Shown: one piece after another, positions 42,042 through 51,223 of the stretch
Position numbering within the stretch: the stretch's first letter is position 1
Layout of the letters: every line of letters begins with the position of its first letter
NCBI GenBank assembly: GCA_964581565.1
Contig: CAZOOZ010000001.1
Coordinates: 186,001 to 250,000, forward strand
Direction: 5' to 3'
From: UBA1433 sp964581565
GTDB taxonomy: Bacteria; Bacillota; Clostridia; Eubacteriales; UBA1433
Length of the DNA: 64,000 nt
Position numbers and translations under genes: made by a program
Notes under the pieces: model-generated
Databases searched by the model: none
What the model was told of the DNA's origin: nothing
The model's input: the letters and a program-made list of their open reading frames with translations, nothing else

Positions 42042-44435
42042 ATGCTGAAAAATAAACGTGCAAGCACTCTTGTGATGACGCTTTTTATGCTTGCCTTTGT
42101 CGTAATTATCGGGACAAGCATTGTTTTACTTGCAGGGACTTCGGCAAAGCAAACGGCAACAACCATAGAGCAGCAGCAGGCTGATTTTACGGCTAAAGCT
42201 GTACTCGATGCGGTGGTGGCGAAAATAAAATCAGGTGAAATAGATCCTGCGGCTATTGAGTCGCAAGGTCTTGATAAACTTTCCGGCAGCGGAGTAGACG
42301 ACGAGCTGGGAAGTTTTGATATTTCTATCGAACCTTATGATGCAATAGATTCACATACAACTTATAAAATAACTGTCAGCGCGCAGTATCAAGGAGCAAC
42401 GAGTGATATCTACACACTTATCAGCGCTATCTATTCACAGACGAGTGAAGCTCCCGCTTTTGATGTTTTTGCTCTTGGGACCGGGTTTGCCGAAACAGAA
42501 AATTATTTCACAAATTCAGGCGTTCAAGCCGATATCTGTTTAGATAACGGCGGTGAGACACTGTCTTTAGCAGGAAGCGGGTACATTACCGGAAATATTG
42601 ATATTATCGGTGGATTAAGTTTATATGGTTCTTTTATCTCAGGCACAGAAGATGAAGGCAATACCGTCAATGCAACCGAAGATATTCAAATAACCGGAAG
42701 CGCTGTTGTTTATGCGGATGTGAACAGTGAAAAAGGCGTTTCAATCACAGGAAGCGGGAAAGTTTTTGGAGATATAAAAGCAAACGAAGACGTAACGCTT
42801 TCTTCTTATGTAGAAGGAGACATCTACACAAACGGTAAAGTTACCGTAACGGGCGGCGCGACATTGGACGGGAACATCTATGCAAGCGGAGATATACTGC
42901 TCAGCGGCGGGCCTACTATTAACGGGGCCGTGTATTCACAGGGCAATGTCATTATTGCGCAAGCCACGGTAAAAGACGGCATATACGCCAAAAAATCCGT
43001 TGCATTGACAGGTAATTCCAATTGTGATATTTATGCGGAAGGTGATATTGATGTCAGTTCATGCAGTCAGGTAAAAAGCTTGAATGCCAACGGTACGATT
43101 TACATATATAACAGTACTATTAATTCGAATATAACTGCAAGGGATGATGTGTTTATCGGCCAAAATAAATCAGGCAGCACGTCATACAGTGCGGTAAATG
43201 CCGATATTGCCACACTCGGCCGCATCAATGTCAATGCCAATTCACCGATCAACGGGAATATCACAGCCGGTGGGGATGTCTTGCTTGATTCCGGCGCGTC
43301 TCTGACAGGCGATCTCATTTCAAACGGCAGCGTTACTGTTCAAAATAATTCGCGTTTTTCGGGTAGTGTGAGAGCAAGCGGAGATTTTACTCTGCTTAGT
43401 GACAGCACCGGCAATGTGCTTATAGGCGGCGATGCCGAGATTAATAATGCGAAGCTCACGGGAAATCTAACGGCAAAAGGAAATGCACTGCTAATCCATG
43501 CCAGCTGGAAAAGCTGTGTGAGCGGAATTGTCACACTCGGAGGAGAATTGGACAGCGAGTCCAACAATACGGGAACTTATAAAAGCACAATTATCTATAC
43601 GGATCCGGATAATATAGAAGACGTGGAACCTGTCGATGATATAGCTTCTGTGGTTGCTTTTACAGATATCAATGATGTTCCGCTGGTGGCTTTGGATATT
43701 CAAATCACGGCTCCCGCTTGGGAGGTGCCTGCGGATATAAGAGCACAAATAGCGCAAACCACAATCACAGTACATTTTAAAGATACAAGCAGCGCTTATT
43801 ATACAATCAACGGTGATGAGCATATCATTGATCAAAATTGTACGCTTATTTTAGATGATCTTAAATGGGATAAAAAGCTCGTGCTTGACGCAACGGACCA
43901 TGATGTATACGTCATGCTGAAAACATCAAGCGATAAAGAGGATACGGTCAGTATCACAAACGGTGTAGATATATTAAGCAAGGGAGAGTACAATGTGTTT
44001 ATACTGCTTGATGACGGTGCGGGCAATTATGTAAATTTTGATGCGGGCAGCAATAGCTTTATAGGATATTATAATTATCTTTACGGCGTGCCGAATCCCG
44101 ATCCAAGAATTCCGAATCTGTTTATTATCTGCAATGCGCAAGGCTTGGGCAGCGAAGTGCCCACGATATCTTTCAATAATTATAATTCTCTTTACGGATT
44201 TGTTTACGCACCCTATGCCGCGGTGAATTTTGCCGGAAGCGCTTTAATGGAAAAGAAACTTTACGGTGCGGTGGTGGCTTCCAATATAAGTCTTGGTAGC
44301 GGGAGAATGCAGTATACGCATTATGTTCCTGATTTGAGTGAATATGCCGGTTCTGCTTCGGGCGGTCAAAGCGGCTCCACAGAGACGGAATGGGTCAATC
44401 AAGGCATATATTTAAGCGTTCCGGAGGATGATTAA
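42042..44435 (+). CDS. large pilin-like protein with bactofilin-like beta-helical repeats (PilX-type N-terminus)
   Basis: 797 residues. The N-terminus (KRASTLVMTLFMLAFVVIIG) is a class III/PilX-like hydrophobic anchor, followed by an alpha-helical stalk. Residues about 160-500 form repeated short beta turns such as GNIDIIGG, GDIKANEDVTL, GNIYASGDILL, GDLISNGSVTV and GNLTAKGNALL, resembling polymer-forming bactofilin/hexapeptide-like coils. The last about 250 residues are a beta-rich domain with YGFVYAPYAAVNFAGSALMEKKLYGAVVAS, seen at the end of similar PilX-associated proteins. Probably a tip or surface adhesin; function inferred from place and fold. Confidence 0.75.
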   Translation: MLKNKRASTLVMTLFMLAFVVIIGTSIVLLAGTSAKQTATTIEQQQADFTAKAVLDAVVAKIKSGEIDPAAIESQGLDKLSGSGVDDELGSFDISIEPYDAIDSHTTYKITVSAQYQGATSDIYTLISAIYSQTSEAPAFDVFALGTGFAETENYFTNSGVQADICLDNGGETLSLAGSGYITGNIDIIGGLSLYGSFISGTEDEGNTVNATEDIQITGSAVVYADVNSEKGVSITGSGKVFGDIKANEDVTLSSYVEGDIYTNGKVTVTGGATLDGNIYASGDILLSGGPTINGAVYSQGNVIIAQATVKDGIYAKKSVALTGNSNCDIYAEGDIDVSSCSQVKSLNANGTIYIYNSTINSNITARDDVFIGQNKSGSTSYSAVNADIATLGRINVNANSPINGNITAGGDVLLDSGASLTGDLISNGSVTVQNNSRFSGSVRASGDFTLLSDSTGNVLIGGDAEINNAKLTGNLTAKGNALLIHASWKSCVSGIVTLGGELDSESNNTGTYKSTIIYTDPDNIEDVEPVDDIASVVAFTDINDVPLVALDIQITAPAWEVPADIRAQIAQTTITVHFKDTSSAYYTINGDEHIIDQNCTLILDDLKWDKKLVLDATDHDVYVMLKTSSDKEDTVSITNGVDILSKGEYNVFILLDDGAGNYVNFDAGSNSFIGYYNYLYGVPNPDPRIPNLFIICNAQGLGSEVPTISFNNYNSLYGFVYAPYAAVNFAGSALMEKKLYGAVVASNISLGSGRMQYTHYVPDLSEYAGSASGGQSGSTETEWVNQGIYLSVPEDD

Positions 44436-44438
44436 TCA

Positions 44439-44795
44439 ATGAATATAAAATCAAAAAAAGCGTTAACTTTAGTCGAAGTCATTGTCAGCATTGCGATCCT
44501 GGCATTGGTTTCTATCACGCTGGTCGGAGTCATCGTTACATCGGCCAATACACATACCACGGCTCAGCTGCGCAACAGTGCGGGCTATGCGGCGGCAGAG
44601 CAGCTTGAGAAAAGGCTGGATTCATTAACTTCTCCCGCAGCAGACCAATCTGACGACAGCTATATCTCGTCAAAATCACATACAATTATTTTTACGCTGG
44701 AAGGCGAGCAAATAATATGCAGCGGAACGCTTATAGAGTCAAATGACCCCGATGAGAATGTGCATATGAAAGGGTTTTATCCAAATGAGGAATAA
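44439..44795 (+). CDS. minor pilin, PilV/PilI-like
   Basis: 118 residues with prepilin leader ending KKA and mature N-terminus LTLVEVIVSIAILALVSITLVG (cleavage A/L, Glu5), the PilD target motif. Only a short soluble part follows. It starts four bases after the large pilin-like gene and ends four before the next, so co-translated. Likely a minor pilin priming assembly. Confidence 0.85.
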   Translation: MNIKSKKALTLVEVIVSIAILALVSITLVGVIVTSANTHTTAQLRNSAGYAAAEQLEKRLDSLTSPAADQSDDSYISSKSHTIIFTLEGEQIICSGTLIESNDPDENVHMKGFYPNEE

Positions 44796-44798
44796 GCG

Positions 44799-45323
44799 AT
44801 GTTAGGAAAACAATCGGCAAAAAGATCGTTCACACTCGTTGAAGTTGTTGTTGTGCTTGCTTTAGTTTCTATTGTCGGCACAATTATTGTTTCTATGCTT
44901 GTACCCTCCAGCAATATGTTTCGAGTACTTACAACGAGAATTGAAACTAAAATGAAAGCCGATCAGGTTATGAAGATACTTGTTTCGCAGGTGCGGTTTT
45001 CTCAGGAACTTGAAATATCGGCCGATGAAGCTTTATTGCTTCTTGACCCCGAAAAAAGAAAACTGTACAGCGAAGACGGGAAAATCTACATGTATGATGA
45101 CGGTAAAACCAAAGGTTTATATGATGACGATTTTTATAACGGATACAGCGTTGAGCTATGGACAGAAAAGCTGGAAGATAATCTTTTGAAAATAGATTGT
45201 ACGGTAACGCTGACAGGAGACGAAAGCATCTCTTATACGCTTACCACCGCAGTGGAATGCTATAATACGCAAATCATTGCAGGGGAAGAAGGAAATATTT
45301 TATCTTATATTTGGCAACAATAA
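44799..45323 (+). CDS. minor pilin, PilW/GspJ-like
   Basis: 174 residues; leader ending KRS, mature sequence FTLVEVVVVLALVSIVGTIIV with Glu5. The soluble domain (about 45-170) is beta-rich with KMKADQVMKILVSQVRFS, like GspJ/PilW types. Cleavage after Ser is less usual than after Gly or Ala. It converges with the pilD gene; only two bases separate the stops. Confidence 0.82.
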   Translation: MLGKQSAKRSFTLVEVVVVLALVSIVGTIIVSMLVPSSNMFRVLTTRIETKMKADQVMKILVSQVRFSQELEISADEALLLLDPEKRKLYSEDGKIYMYDDGKTKGLYDDDFYNGYSVELWTEKLEDNLLKIDCTVTLTGDESISYTLTTAVECYNTQIIAGEEGNILSYIWQQ

Positions 45324-45325
45324 GA

Positions 45326-46087
45326 TCAGAACAGAAGGGATAAATACCATGAGATGATATCATTGCCGAAAAACAAGGCAAACAGAATCCCAAAGCTGAG
45401 CATGGGAACAAACGGTATTTCGTCTCTTTTGCCTTTCTTTTTGAGTATAATCAGCAGCAGGCCTATAACAGCGCCGAATACGGTGGCGGAAAATAATGCG
45501 AACAGGGAAAGCTTATAGCCTAAAATGAGACCGACAGCTGCCATGAGTTTTATATCCCCCATGCCCATAGCATTGCCTTTTGATACAAGCAATATGATAA
45601 GCAGGGGGGACGCGGCAACGAGTGAGCCGAGCAGGCGCTGCCACCACACAAGATCAGGCACAAAGAAAGAGGCAATTCCAACGGCGGCTATCCACAGCGA
45701 TACGCCGTCGGGTATTTCCAGAGTGTGTATATCGATAAAAGAGGCGACAACCAGAACACTGCTCAGCACCCATACCAAAAGAGTCTGAAGGCTGAGGCCG
45801 TAAAAATAAAAAGCGGCTACAAATAAAAGACCCGTAAGCAATTCTACGATTGGGTAAATCGGGCTGATATGGCAGCCGCAATGTCTGCACTTGCCTCGCA
45901 GTATAATATAGCTTACTACAGGGATCAGATCAAGCGCATGAAGCCCGCTACGGCAGCAAGGACAAATCGAGCGCCCTTCATAGACTTTCATCCCGATCGG
46001 AATCCGATAGACACACACATTTAAAAAACTGCCGATGCAAAGCCCGAAAAGCAATGCAATAGGCCAAAAATAATAAAATATTGTCAT
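45326..46087 (-). CDS. pilD: prepilin leader peptidase/N-methyltransferase PilD
   Basis: Integral membrane aspartic protease of 253 residues. The cytoplasmic zinc-type cysteines are CPCC and CRHCGC in the first loop (N-methyltransferase domain). The catalytic aspartates lie in SFIDIHTLEIPDG and GMGDIKLMAAVG (GxGD motif). About eight helices. It cleaves and methylates the four prepilins nearby. It is the only gene of the cluster on the minus strand. AGAGGTG precedes the ATG. Confidence 0.92.
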   Translation of the reverse strand: MTIFYYFWPIALLFGLCIGSFLNVCVYRIPIGMKVYEGRSICPCCRSGLHALDLIPVVSYIILRGKCRHCGCHISPIYPIVELLTGLLFVAAFYFYGLSLQTLLVWVLSSVLVVASFIDIHTLEIPDGVSLWIAAVGIASFFVPDLVWWQRLLGSLVAASPLLIILLVSKGNAMGMGDIKLMAAVGLILGYKLSLFALFSATVFGAVIGLLLIILKKKGKRDEIPFVPMLSFGILFALFFGNDIISWYLSLLF

Positions 46088-46170
46088 ACCAACACCTCTG
46101 TTGCAGTATATGATATAAAAATGTAATTAAAAAATCAAGACTGTTCTTCATTTAATTTTGAAGGGAAAAG

Positions 46171-47862
46171 ATGATGAGTAAAAGCAATAAAATAGGACAA
46201 GCACTGCTTGAAGAGAAATTGATAACACAAGAGCAACTCGATGACGCACTTTCCACGCAGGCGCTAAGCGGTAAGAAACTTGGCGAGATTTTTATAGAAA
46301 AGGGATATATATCCGATGTCGATTTTACAAAAGTGCTGGCCAAACGATTAAAAACAGCTTATGTCGACTTGGAATCAATGCAGCTCGATACGGAGATTGT
46401 AAATATTATTCCGCAGGACTTCGCGCGTAAAAACTGTTTGATCGCGATCGATCAGGTTGGCAAAAACTTAATCGTTGCGATGAGTGATCCGTTAAATTTT
46501 TATGTGATAGAAGATATGCGCTTTATGACCGATATGGATATCAAGCCGGTTATCGCGCCGGAGAGAGTGATCAATGAGGCGATCGATGTTTTTTATGCCG
46601 AGCTTTCTTCTAACGAAGCGGCGATAGATGTCAACAAAGAATTCAGCAATGCTATTTCAAGTCAGATCGCGGCGGCTGAAAATGCCGCGGACGACAGAGT
46701 AGACAGCGCGCCCGTGGTGCGGCTTGTCAATTCGATTATTCTGCAGGCCGTGCGTGTCGGAGCGAGCGATATTCATATCGAGCCGGAAAAAAATAATACG
46801 AGAGTGCGTATGCGCGTAGACGGACATCTCAGAGAAGTTTTAAAACTTGACGTTGCGGCGCATGGCTCGCTTATTACGAGGCTCAAAATCATGTCTTCGA
46901 TGAATATTGCGGAGAGGCGTGTGCCGCTGGACGGCAGATGCGAGATCGAGCTCGACGGCTCCCTTGTTGATATGCGTGTTTCTACGATCCCGACCGTTTA
47001 TGGAGAAAAAGCGGTTATAAGGATTCTTTTTAATCCAAACAACAAGCTGATAACGAGTAAATATGCCATGGGCTTTAGTGAAAGCAATATGTCTCTTTTT
47101 GAGAAATTAATTAAAACATCCCACGGTGTTATTCTTGTAACCGGACCCACGGGCAGCGGCAAGACAAGCACTTTATATACAATCATTAATGAGATCATGA
47201 GCCCGGAAATCAATGTTGTGACGATAGAAGACCCTGTCGAATTCAAAATTGACGGGGCAAACCAGATGCAGATCAACACGAAGGCGGGGCTTACTTTTGC
47301 AAGCGGGCTGCGCTCAATTTTAAGGCAGGACCCTGACGTTATCATGGTAGGGGAAATCAGGGACGGCGAGACGGCATCCATTGCCATAAGAGCGGCTATT
47401 ACGGGGCACTTGGTGCTCTCCACGATTCATACAAATGATGCGGCGACCACGATCGGCAGACTTGTCGACATGGGCGTGATGCCGTTTTTGGTAGCCTCGG
47501 CCGTGACAGGCATCGTAGCGCAGAGGCTTGTAAGGAAAATTTGTCCTTTTTGTAAAAAGGAGTACATGTCCAGCGCAAGTGAAAATGCTATTTTAGAGCG
47601 CGCAGACAGTGTGAAACTGTATAAGGGGGCAGGATGCACGCAGTGCAATAACACAGGCTATAAGGGCAGAATCGCGATCCATGAAATCATCATCATTGAT
47701 GACGCGATCCGAAGCATGATCGTGCACGGACAAGAGAGCACGGAGATTTTGCAGTACGCCAAAACACAGGGAACCACAACGCTGAAAGAGGATATGATCA
47801 AGCGTGTTTTAAACGGGGAATCAACAATCCAAGAGCTGATTCAGGCAACATATACATTATAG
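46171..47862 (+). CDS. pilB: type IV pilus extension ATPase PilB
   Basis: GspE/PilB hexameric ATPase, 563 residues: N-terminal MshEN-type domain (about 1-150, IGQALLEEKLITQEQLDDAL), N2 domain with DIHIEPEKNNTRVRMRVDG, Walker A GPTGSGKTS, Asp box, Walker B-type ILRQDPDVIMVGEIRD and the His box HTNDA. A tetracysteine zinc site (CPFCKKEY and CTQCNNTGYKGR) is intact. Start ATG 46171 or the ATG three bases on, after AAGGGAAAAG. Drives pilus extension. Confidence 0.93.
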   Translation: MMSKSNKIGQALLEEKLITQEQLDDALSTQALSGKKLGEIFIEKGYISDVDFTKVLAKRLKTAYVDLESMQLDTEIVNIIPQDFARKNCLIAIDQVGKNLIVAMSDPLNFYVIEDMRFMTDMDIKPVIAPERVINEAIDVFYAELSSNEAAIDVNKEFSNAISSQIAAAENAADDRVDSAPVVRLVNSIILQAVRVGASDIHIEPEKNNTRVRMRVDGHLREVLKLDVAAHGSLITRLKIMSSMNIAERRVPLDGRCEIELDGSLVDMRVSTIPTVYGEKAVIRILFNPNNKLITSKYAMGFSESNMSLFEKLIKTSHGVILVTGPTGSGKTSTLYTIINEIMSPEINVVTIEDPVEFKIDGANQMQINTKAGLTFASGLRSILRQDPDVIMVGEIRDGETASIAIRAAITGHLVLSTIHTNDAATTIGRLVDMGVMPFLVASAVTGIVAQRLVRKICPFCKKEYMSSASENAILERADSVKLYKGAGCTQCNNTGYKGRIAIHEIIIIDDAIRSMIVHGQESTEILQYAKTQGTTTLKEDMIKRVLNGESTIQELIQATYTL

Positions 47863-47871
47863 GAGAGAGCT

Positions 47872-48924
47872 ATGTATACAATTGACGATTTAATAAAAAT
47901 TGCGGTGGAGCGAAAAGCTTCCGACCTGCACATCACGGTCGGCAAACCGCCGTGTCTCAGAGAAGACGGGGAGCTTCGTGAGATAGAAGGCTTTGCGCCC
48001 CTTATGCCCGGGGATGTGAACGCATTGATCATACCGGCCATACCCGAGCATAAAAAGCACGCCCTGGAAGAAAAGGGAGATACGGATTTTGCTTATGTTG
48101 CGCACAACAACCGAATGAGGGTGAATGTGTATAAGCAGCGAGGCAACTATGCAATGGCGCTTCGAATCCTCGCAAGGATCATTCCCACACTGGATGATCT
48201 GCGCCTGCCGCCCGTGCTCAAAAATTTCTGCATGCTGCCCAGAGGGCTGATACTGGTGACAGGCGCCACGGGAAGCGGCAAATCAACAACGCTTGCCGCC
48301 ATGGTGGATTACATCAATGAAGACAGGGCGCAGCATATCATCACGATTGAAGACCCGATAGAATATCTTCACCAGCATAAAAAAAGCATGGTCAACCAGA
48401 GGGAAGTGTCCGAAGACACCATCGGCTTCGCGCCTTCGCTGCATGCGGCGCTTCGCGAAGACCCGGATATCATATTGGTTGGAGAAATGCGTGATCTGGA
48501 TACGATCAGAGCCGCGATCACGGCGGCCGAGACAGGGCATCTGGTCTTTTCGACGCTGCACACAATGGGCGCATCGAATACGATAGACCGTATCATAGAT
48601 GTTTTTCCGCCCGCGCAGCAGCAGCAGATCCGCACACAGCTCTCGGAGTCCCTGCAGGGAGTTGTCTCACAGCAGCTGCTGCCGCTGAAAGGCTCACCGG
48701 GCAGAATAGCTGCACTTGAAATCATGGTGTGCACAGATGCAATCAGCAATCTCATACGTGAAGGTAAAGCGCATCAGATCGATAATTTTATCCAAACGGG
48801 GAAAGAACACGGTATGCAGGCAATGGATTCGGACTTGGCAAAACTCGTGAAAACCGGGAAGGTTGAGCAGTCTGTGGCGCAGCGAAAAGCAGTCAATATC
48901 AAGGAATTCAAGAAATATTTATAA
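47872..48924 (+). CDS. pilT: type IV pilus retraction ATPase PilT
   Basis: 350 residues, shorter than PilB and without the long N-terminal domain and zinc site. ASDLHITVGKPPCLREDGEL, Walker A GATGSGKST, Asp box IIT-IEDPIEY, ALREDPDIILVGEMRD and the PilT-specific AIRNLIREGKAHQ-like block (ISNLIREGKAHQIDNF) are present. It follows pilB by nine bases. Presence of PilT suggests retractable pili. Confidence 0.93.
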   Translation: MYTIDDLIKIAVERKASDLHITVGKPPCLREDGELREIEGFAPLMPGDVNALIIPAIPEHKKHALEEKGDTDFAYVAHNNRMRVNVYKQRGNYAMALRILARIIPTLDDLRLPPVLKNFCMLPRGLILVTGATGSGKSTTLAAMVDYINEDRAQHIITIEDPIEYLHQHKKSMVNQREVSEDTIGFAPSLHAALREDPDIILVGEMRDLDTIRAAITAAETGHLVFSTLHTMGASNTIDRIIDVFPPAQQQQIRTQLSESLQGVVSQQLLPLKGSPGRIAALEIMVCTDAISNLIREGKAHQIDNFIQTGKEHGMQAMDSDLAKLVKTGKVEQSVAQRKAVNIKEFKKYL

Positions 48925-48933
48925 AAAAAATGT

Positions 48934-48961
48934 AAAAAAACTGAAAAACGTGTAGTTTTTT
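48934..48961 (+). terminator. weak hairpin between pilT and pilA
   Basis: AAAAAACT / AGTTTTTT with a long A-rich loop; AT-only stem, so low confidence as terminator. Confidence 0.3.
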
Positions 48962-48962
48962 G

Positions 48963-48991
48963 TTGCTAATTTTGATATTATATACTATAAT
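48963..48991 (+). promoter_or_regulatory. pilA promoter
   Basis: TTGCTA (48963-48968), 17-base spacer and TATAAT (48986-48991), about 40 bases before the pilin start. A separate strong promoter suits a highly expressed major pilin. Confidence 0.65.
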
Positions 48992-49031
48992 CAAAAATCG
49001 ATAATTTATATTTCAAAGGAGTATAATAAGT

Positions 49032-49424
49032 ATGAATAACAATTTAAAAAAGAAATCTAAAAAACGAGCGTTTACGCTTATCGAACTTATTGTAGTTATT
49101 GCTATACTCGGCGTTTTGGCCGCAATCCTTGTTCCTTCAATGACAAATCTTATTGGAAACGCAAGAACGCAGACCGCTGTAGCCAATGCGAGAACAATCT
49201 ACAGCGTTGCATCCGCGGAAGCAGCATTTGATTTAGCTAACGGCAATGCTGTTACAGATGGCACTTATGATAGTAGTGATGAATCAGGATTTTTTAGCGC
49301 AGTTAGTTCATCAGCAGGTCAGTTTGATGGATCATTTGAAATTACTGTAGAAAATAATGTTGTCACGAGTGTAGAATATACAATGGCTGATGAAGAAACG
49401 ATTGGTACATATCCGACTGAATAA
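49032..49424 (+). CDS. pilA: major type IVa-like pilin
   Basis: 130 residues. Basic leader ends KRA, mature sequence FTLIELIVVIAILGVLAAILVP with Glu5, the classical type IVa pilin helix. The rest is a short soluble domain (residues 40-130) with no Cys, so it lacks the usual disulfide. It has its own promoter and a strong terminator, as expected of the major subunit. AAAGGAG lies at proper spacing. Confidence 0.9.
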   Translation: MNNNLKKKSKKRAFTLIELIVVIAILGVLAAILVPSMTNLIGNARTQTAVANARTIYSVASAEAAFDLANGNAVTDGTYDSSDESGFFSAVSSSAGQFDGSFEITVENNVVTSVEYTMADEETIGTYPTE

Positions 49425-49440
49425 TTAATTTAAGCAAATA

Positions 49441-49468
49441 AAAAACTCGGCAACTGCCGAGTTTTTTT
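49441..49468. terminator. bidirectional terminator after pilA
   Basis: ACTCGGCA/TGCCGAGT-type stem (AACTCGGC, AACT, GCCGAGTT) with A and T tracts on the two sides; shared with trxB. Confidence 0.88.
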
Positions 49469-49479
49469 ATTTTGTTTCT

Positions 49480-50424
49480 TTAACATTGTTTATCATCGAG
49501 TTCATCAATATATTTTTCCGCGCTGATGGAAGCGATCGCTCCGTCGGCGGCTGCTGTGACGGCCTGGCGCAACGGCTTTTTCGTCATATCGCCGATGGCG
49601 TACAGGCCGGGTATTTTTGTCGACATATCCGCGCCTGCAAGCGCGTATCCATGGTCGTCGAGATCGATCAGGCCGGCTACAAGATCTGTGTTTGGTTTGT
49701 ATCCCACGAATAAAAAGACGCCGCTCACATTCAACGTGCTGAGTTCTTCTGTGATTTTATTTTTTATCTCAAGTCCTTCCACCGAAGCGGTGCCTGCAAT
49801 GCGCTGCGGCAGGCTGTTGAGCACCATTTCTATTTTCGGGTTTTTTCTCGCCCTGCTTTCAAGCGATTTGCATCCCCTGAATTCGTCTCTTCGGTGAACA
49901 ATATATACTTTTGAAGCGTATTTTGTCAAAAACATGGCTTCCTGCAGGGCGGTGTCCCCGCCACCGATAACGGCGATGTCTTTGCCTTTAAAGAACCCGC
50001 CGTCGCATGTTGCGCAGTAGCTCACACCTCTACCCCGGTATTCGGCTTCGCCGGGAATGCCCAGCATTTTCGGGCTGGCGCCGAGCGCGACGATCACTGT
50101 CTTAGCCTGATAAGATTTCTTTGCAGAGATTTTTACGGTAAACAAATCGCCCTCTTTGCTGATTTCCTGTGCCATGTCATAAGCGATTTCAGCGCCGAAT
50201 TCCACTGCCTGCTCTTCCATTCTCTCGATTAATCTCGGACCTGTGCAGTCTTTGATTGAGCCCGGATAGTTTTGCACATGTGTGGTCGTTGCGATCTGGC
50301 CGCCAAGCAGTCCCGCTTCAAGCAGCAATGTCTTTAATTCGGAGCGCGCTCCGTACAGCGCGGCGCTCAGTCCGCCGGGGCCGCCTCCTATAATAATAAT
50401 ATCATATACGTTTGATGTATCCAT
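49480..50424 (-). CDS. trxB: thioredoxin reductase
   Basis: FAD-dependent NADPH:thioredoxin reductase, 314 residues. FAD motif GGGPGGLSAALYGA at the N-terminus, redox pair CATC in SYCATCDGG (about 134-137), NADPH motif GGGDTALQEA and the closing FAD motif YAIGDM. AAGGAGG precedes the ATG. Length is normal. It supplies electrons for thioredoxins, which might include the small CKNC protein of the arsenic operon. Confidence 0.92.
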   Translation of the reverse strand: MDTSNVYDIIIIGGGPGGLSAALYGARSELKTLLLEAGLLGGQIATTTHVQNYPGSIKDCTGPRLIERMEEQAVEFGAEIAYDMAQEISKEGDLFTVKISAKKSYQAKTVIVALGASPKMLGIPGEAEYRGRGVSYCATCDGGFFKGKDIAVIGGGDTALQEAMFLTKYASKVYIVHRRDEFRGCKSLESRARKNPKIEMVLNSLPQRIAGTASVEGLEIKNKITEELSTLNVSGVFLFVGYKPNTDLVAGLIDLDDHGYALAGADMSTKIPGLYAIGDMTKKPLRQAVTAAADGAIASISAEKYIDELDDKQC

Positions 50425-50473
50425 TTCTTACCTCCTTAAAAAATATATAGCGATTGGCAAAAAATAATTACTT

Positions 50474-50941
50474 TTATTTTAAACCATAAAAATTATTTTG
50501 TCTCAGCGCCTCATATAAAACGATGCTGACCGAGTTGGATAAATTCAGGCTTCGCAGCTGATTACCGGCTCTCATGGGAATAGTGTAGCGGTTTTCTGCA
50601 CAGTATGCATGTATATCTTGTGTTACGCCGCTTGTCTCACTGCCAAACATGAAGTAATCATCCGGCCGGTAATTTGCCTGCGTGTAATAGTCTTGTGCTT
50701 TTGTGGTATAAAGATACAGTCTTTGCGGCTTTGCGCTTTCAATGAAATGCTCGAAGCTGTCATAGAGAAAAAAACTCATCTTATCCCAGTAATCGAGCCC
50801 TGCTCTTTTAAGATGCTTATCATCGATTGAAAATCCCAGCGGCTTGATTAAATGGAGCACGCAGCCTGTAAGCGCGCAGCTTCGGGCAATGTTTCCTGTA
50901 TTCTGAGGGATCTGCGGGGTATATAGCACAATATTAAACAT
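50474..50941 (-). CDS. trmL: tRNA (cytidine(34)/cmnm5U34)-2'-O-methyltransferase TrmL
   Basis: SPOUT-class methyltransferase, 155 residues from ATG 50941. Family blocks: NIVLYTPQIPQNTGNIARSCA at the N-terminus, FMFGSETSGVTQDIH (SAM knot) and IPMRAGNQLRSLNLSNSVSIVLYEALRQ at the C-terminus. Ribosome site is weak; an in-frame GTG nine bases earlier is possible. Modifies the wobble base of tRNA-Leu in known members. Confidence 0.9.
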   Translation of the reverse strand: MFNIVLYTPQIPQNTGNIARSCALTGCVLHLIKPLGFSIDDKHLKRAGLDYWDKMSFFLYDSFEHFIESAKPQRLYLYTTKAQDYYTQANYRPDDYFMFGSETSGVTQDIHAYCAENRYTIPMRAGNQLRSLNLSNSVSIVLYEALRQNNFYGLK

Positions 50942-51035
50942 AAAAATCACCGTACTTTATTTTACTATTTTTACCACGTTTTATCAATTTAATTTTATTT
51001 TTGTCAAAATCGAATCCATGTGGTTGAGGATAGAG

Positions 51036-51177
51036 TGTGAATAAGCAGTTAAAAAGATGTAAAAACACAGTAAGTATTTCCCAAAAAAGACATGAAAATC
51101 CAAGCAAGTTTGCGAGTATATGCCAAAATCAAATGAATTATAAGTATATGTGCATAAGTGGAAAACTTTGTGGATAA
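51036..51177. other. cluster of DnaA-box-like sequences
   Basis: Perfect DnaA box TGTGGATAA at 51169-51177, with one-mismatch copies TGTGCATAA (51149-51157) and TGTGAATAA (51036-51044), all in the same direction in a 282-base AT-rich gap. Could be a DnaA titration site; no origin genes are close, so oriC is unlikely. Confidence 0.4.
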
Positions 51178-51223
51178 GTTGTGAAATTTAGATAAATTAA
51201 ACGTTTTTATAACGAAAATGCGA

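Noticed and set aside
42600..43500. Possible CRISPR-like or tandem DNA repeats within the large pilin-like gene
   Set aside because: The periodicity is at protein level (short beta turns); nucleotide units vary and have no constant spacer.
51001..51223. Chromosomal origin at the DnaA-box cluster
   Set aside because: No dnaA, dnaN, rpmH or similar genes and only one perfect box; kept as a DnaA-box finding only.
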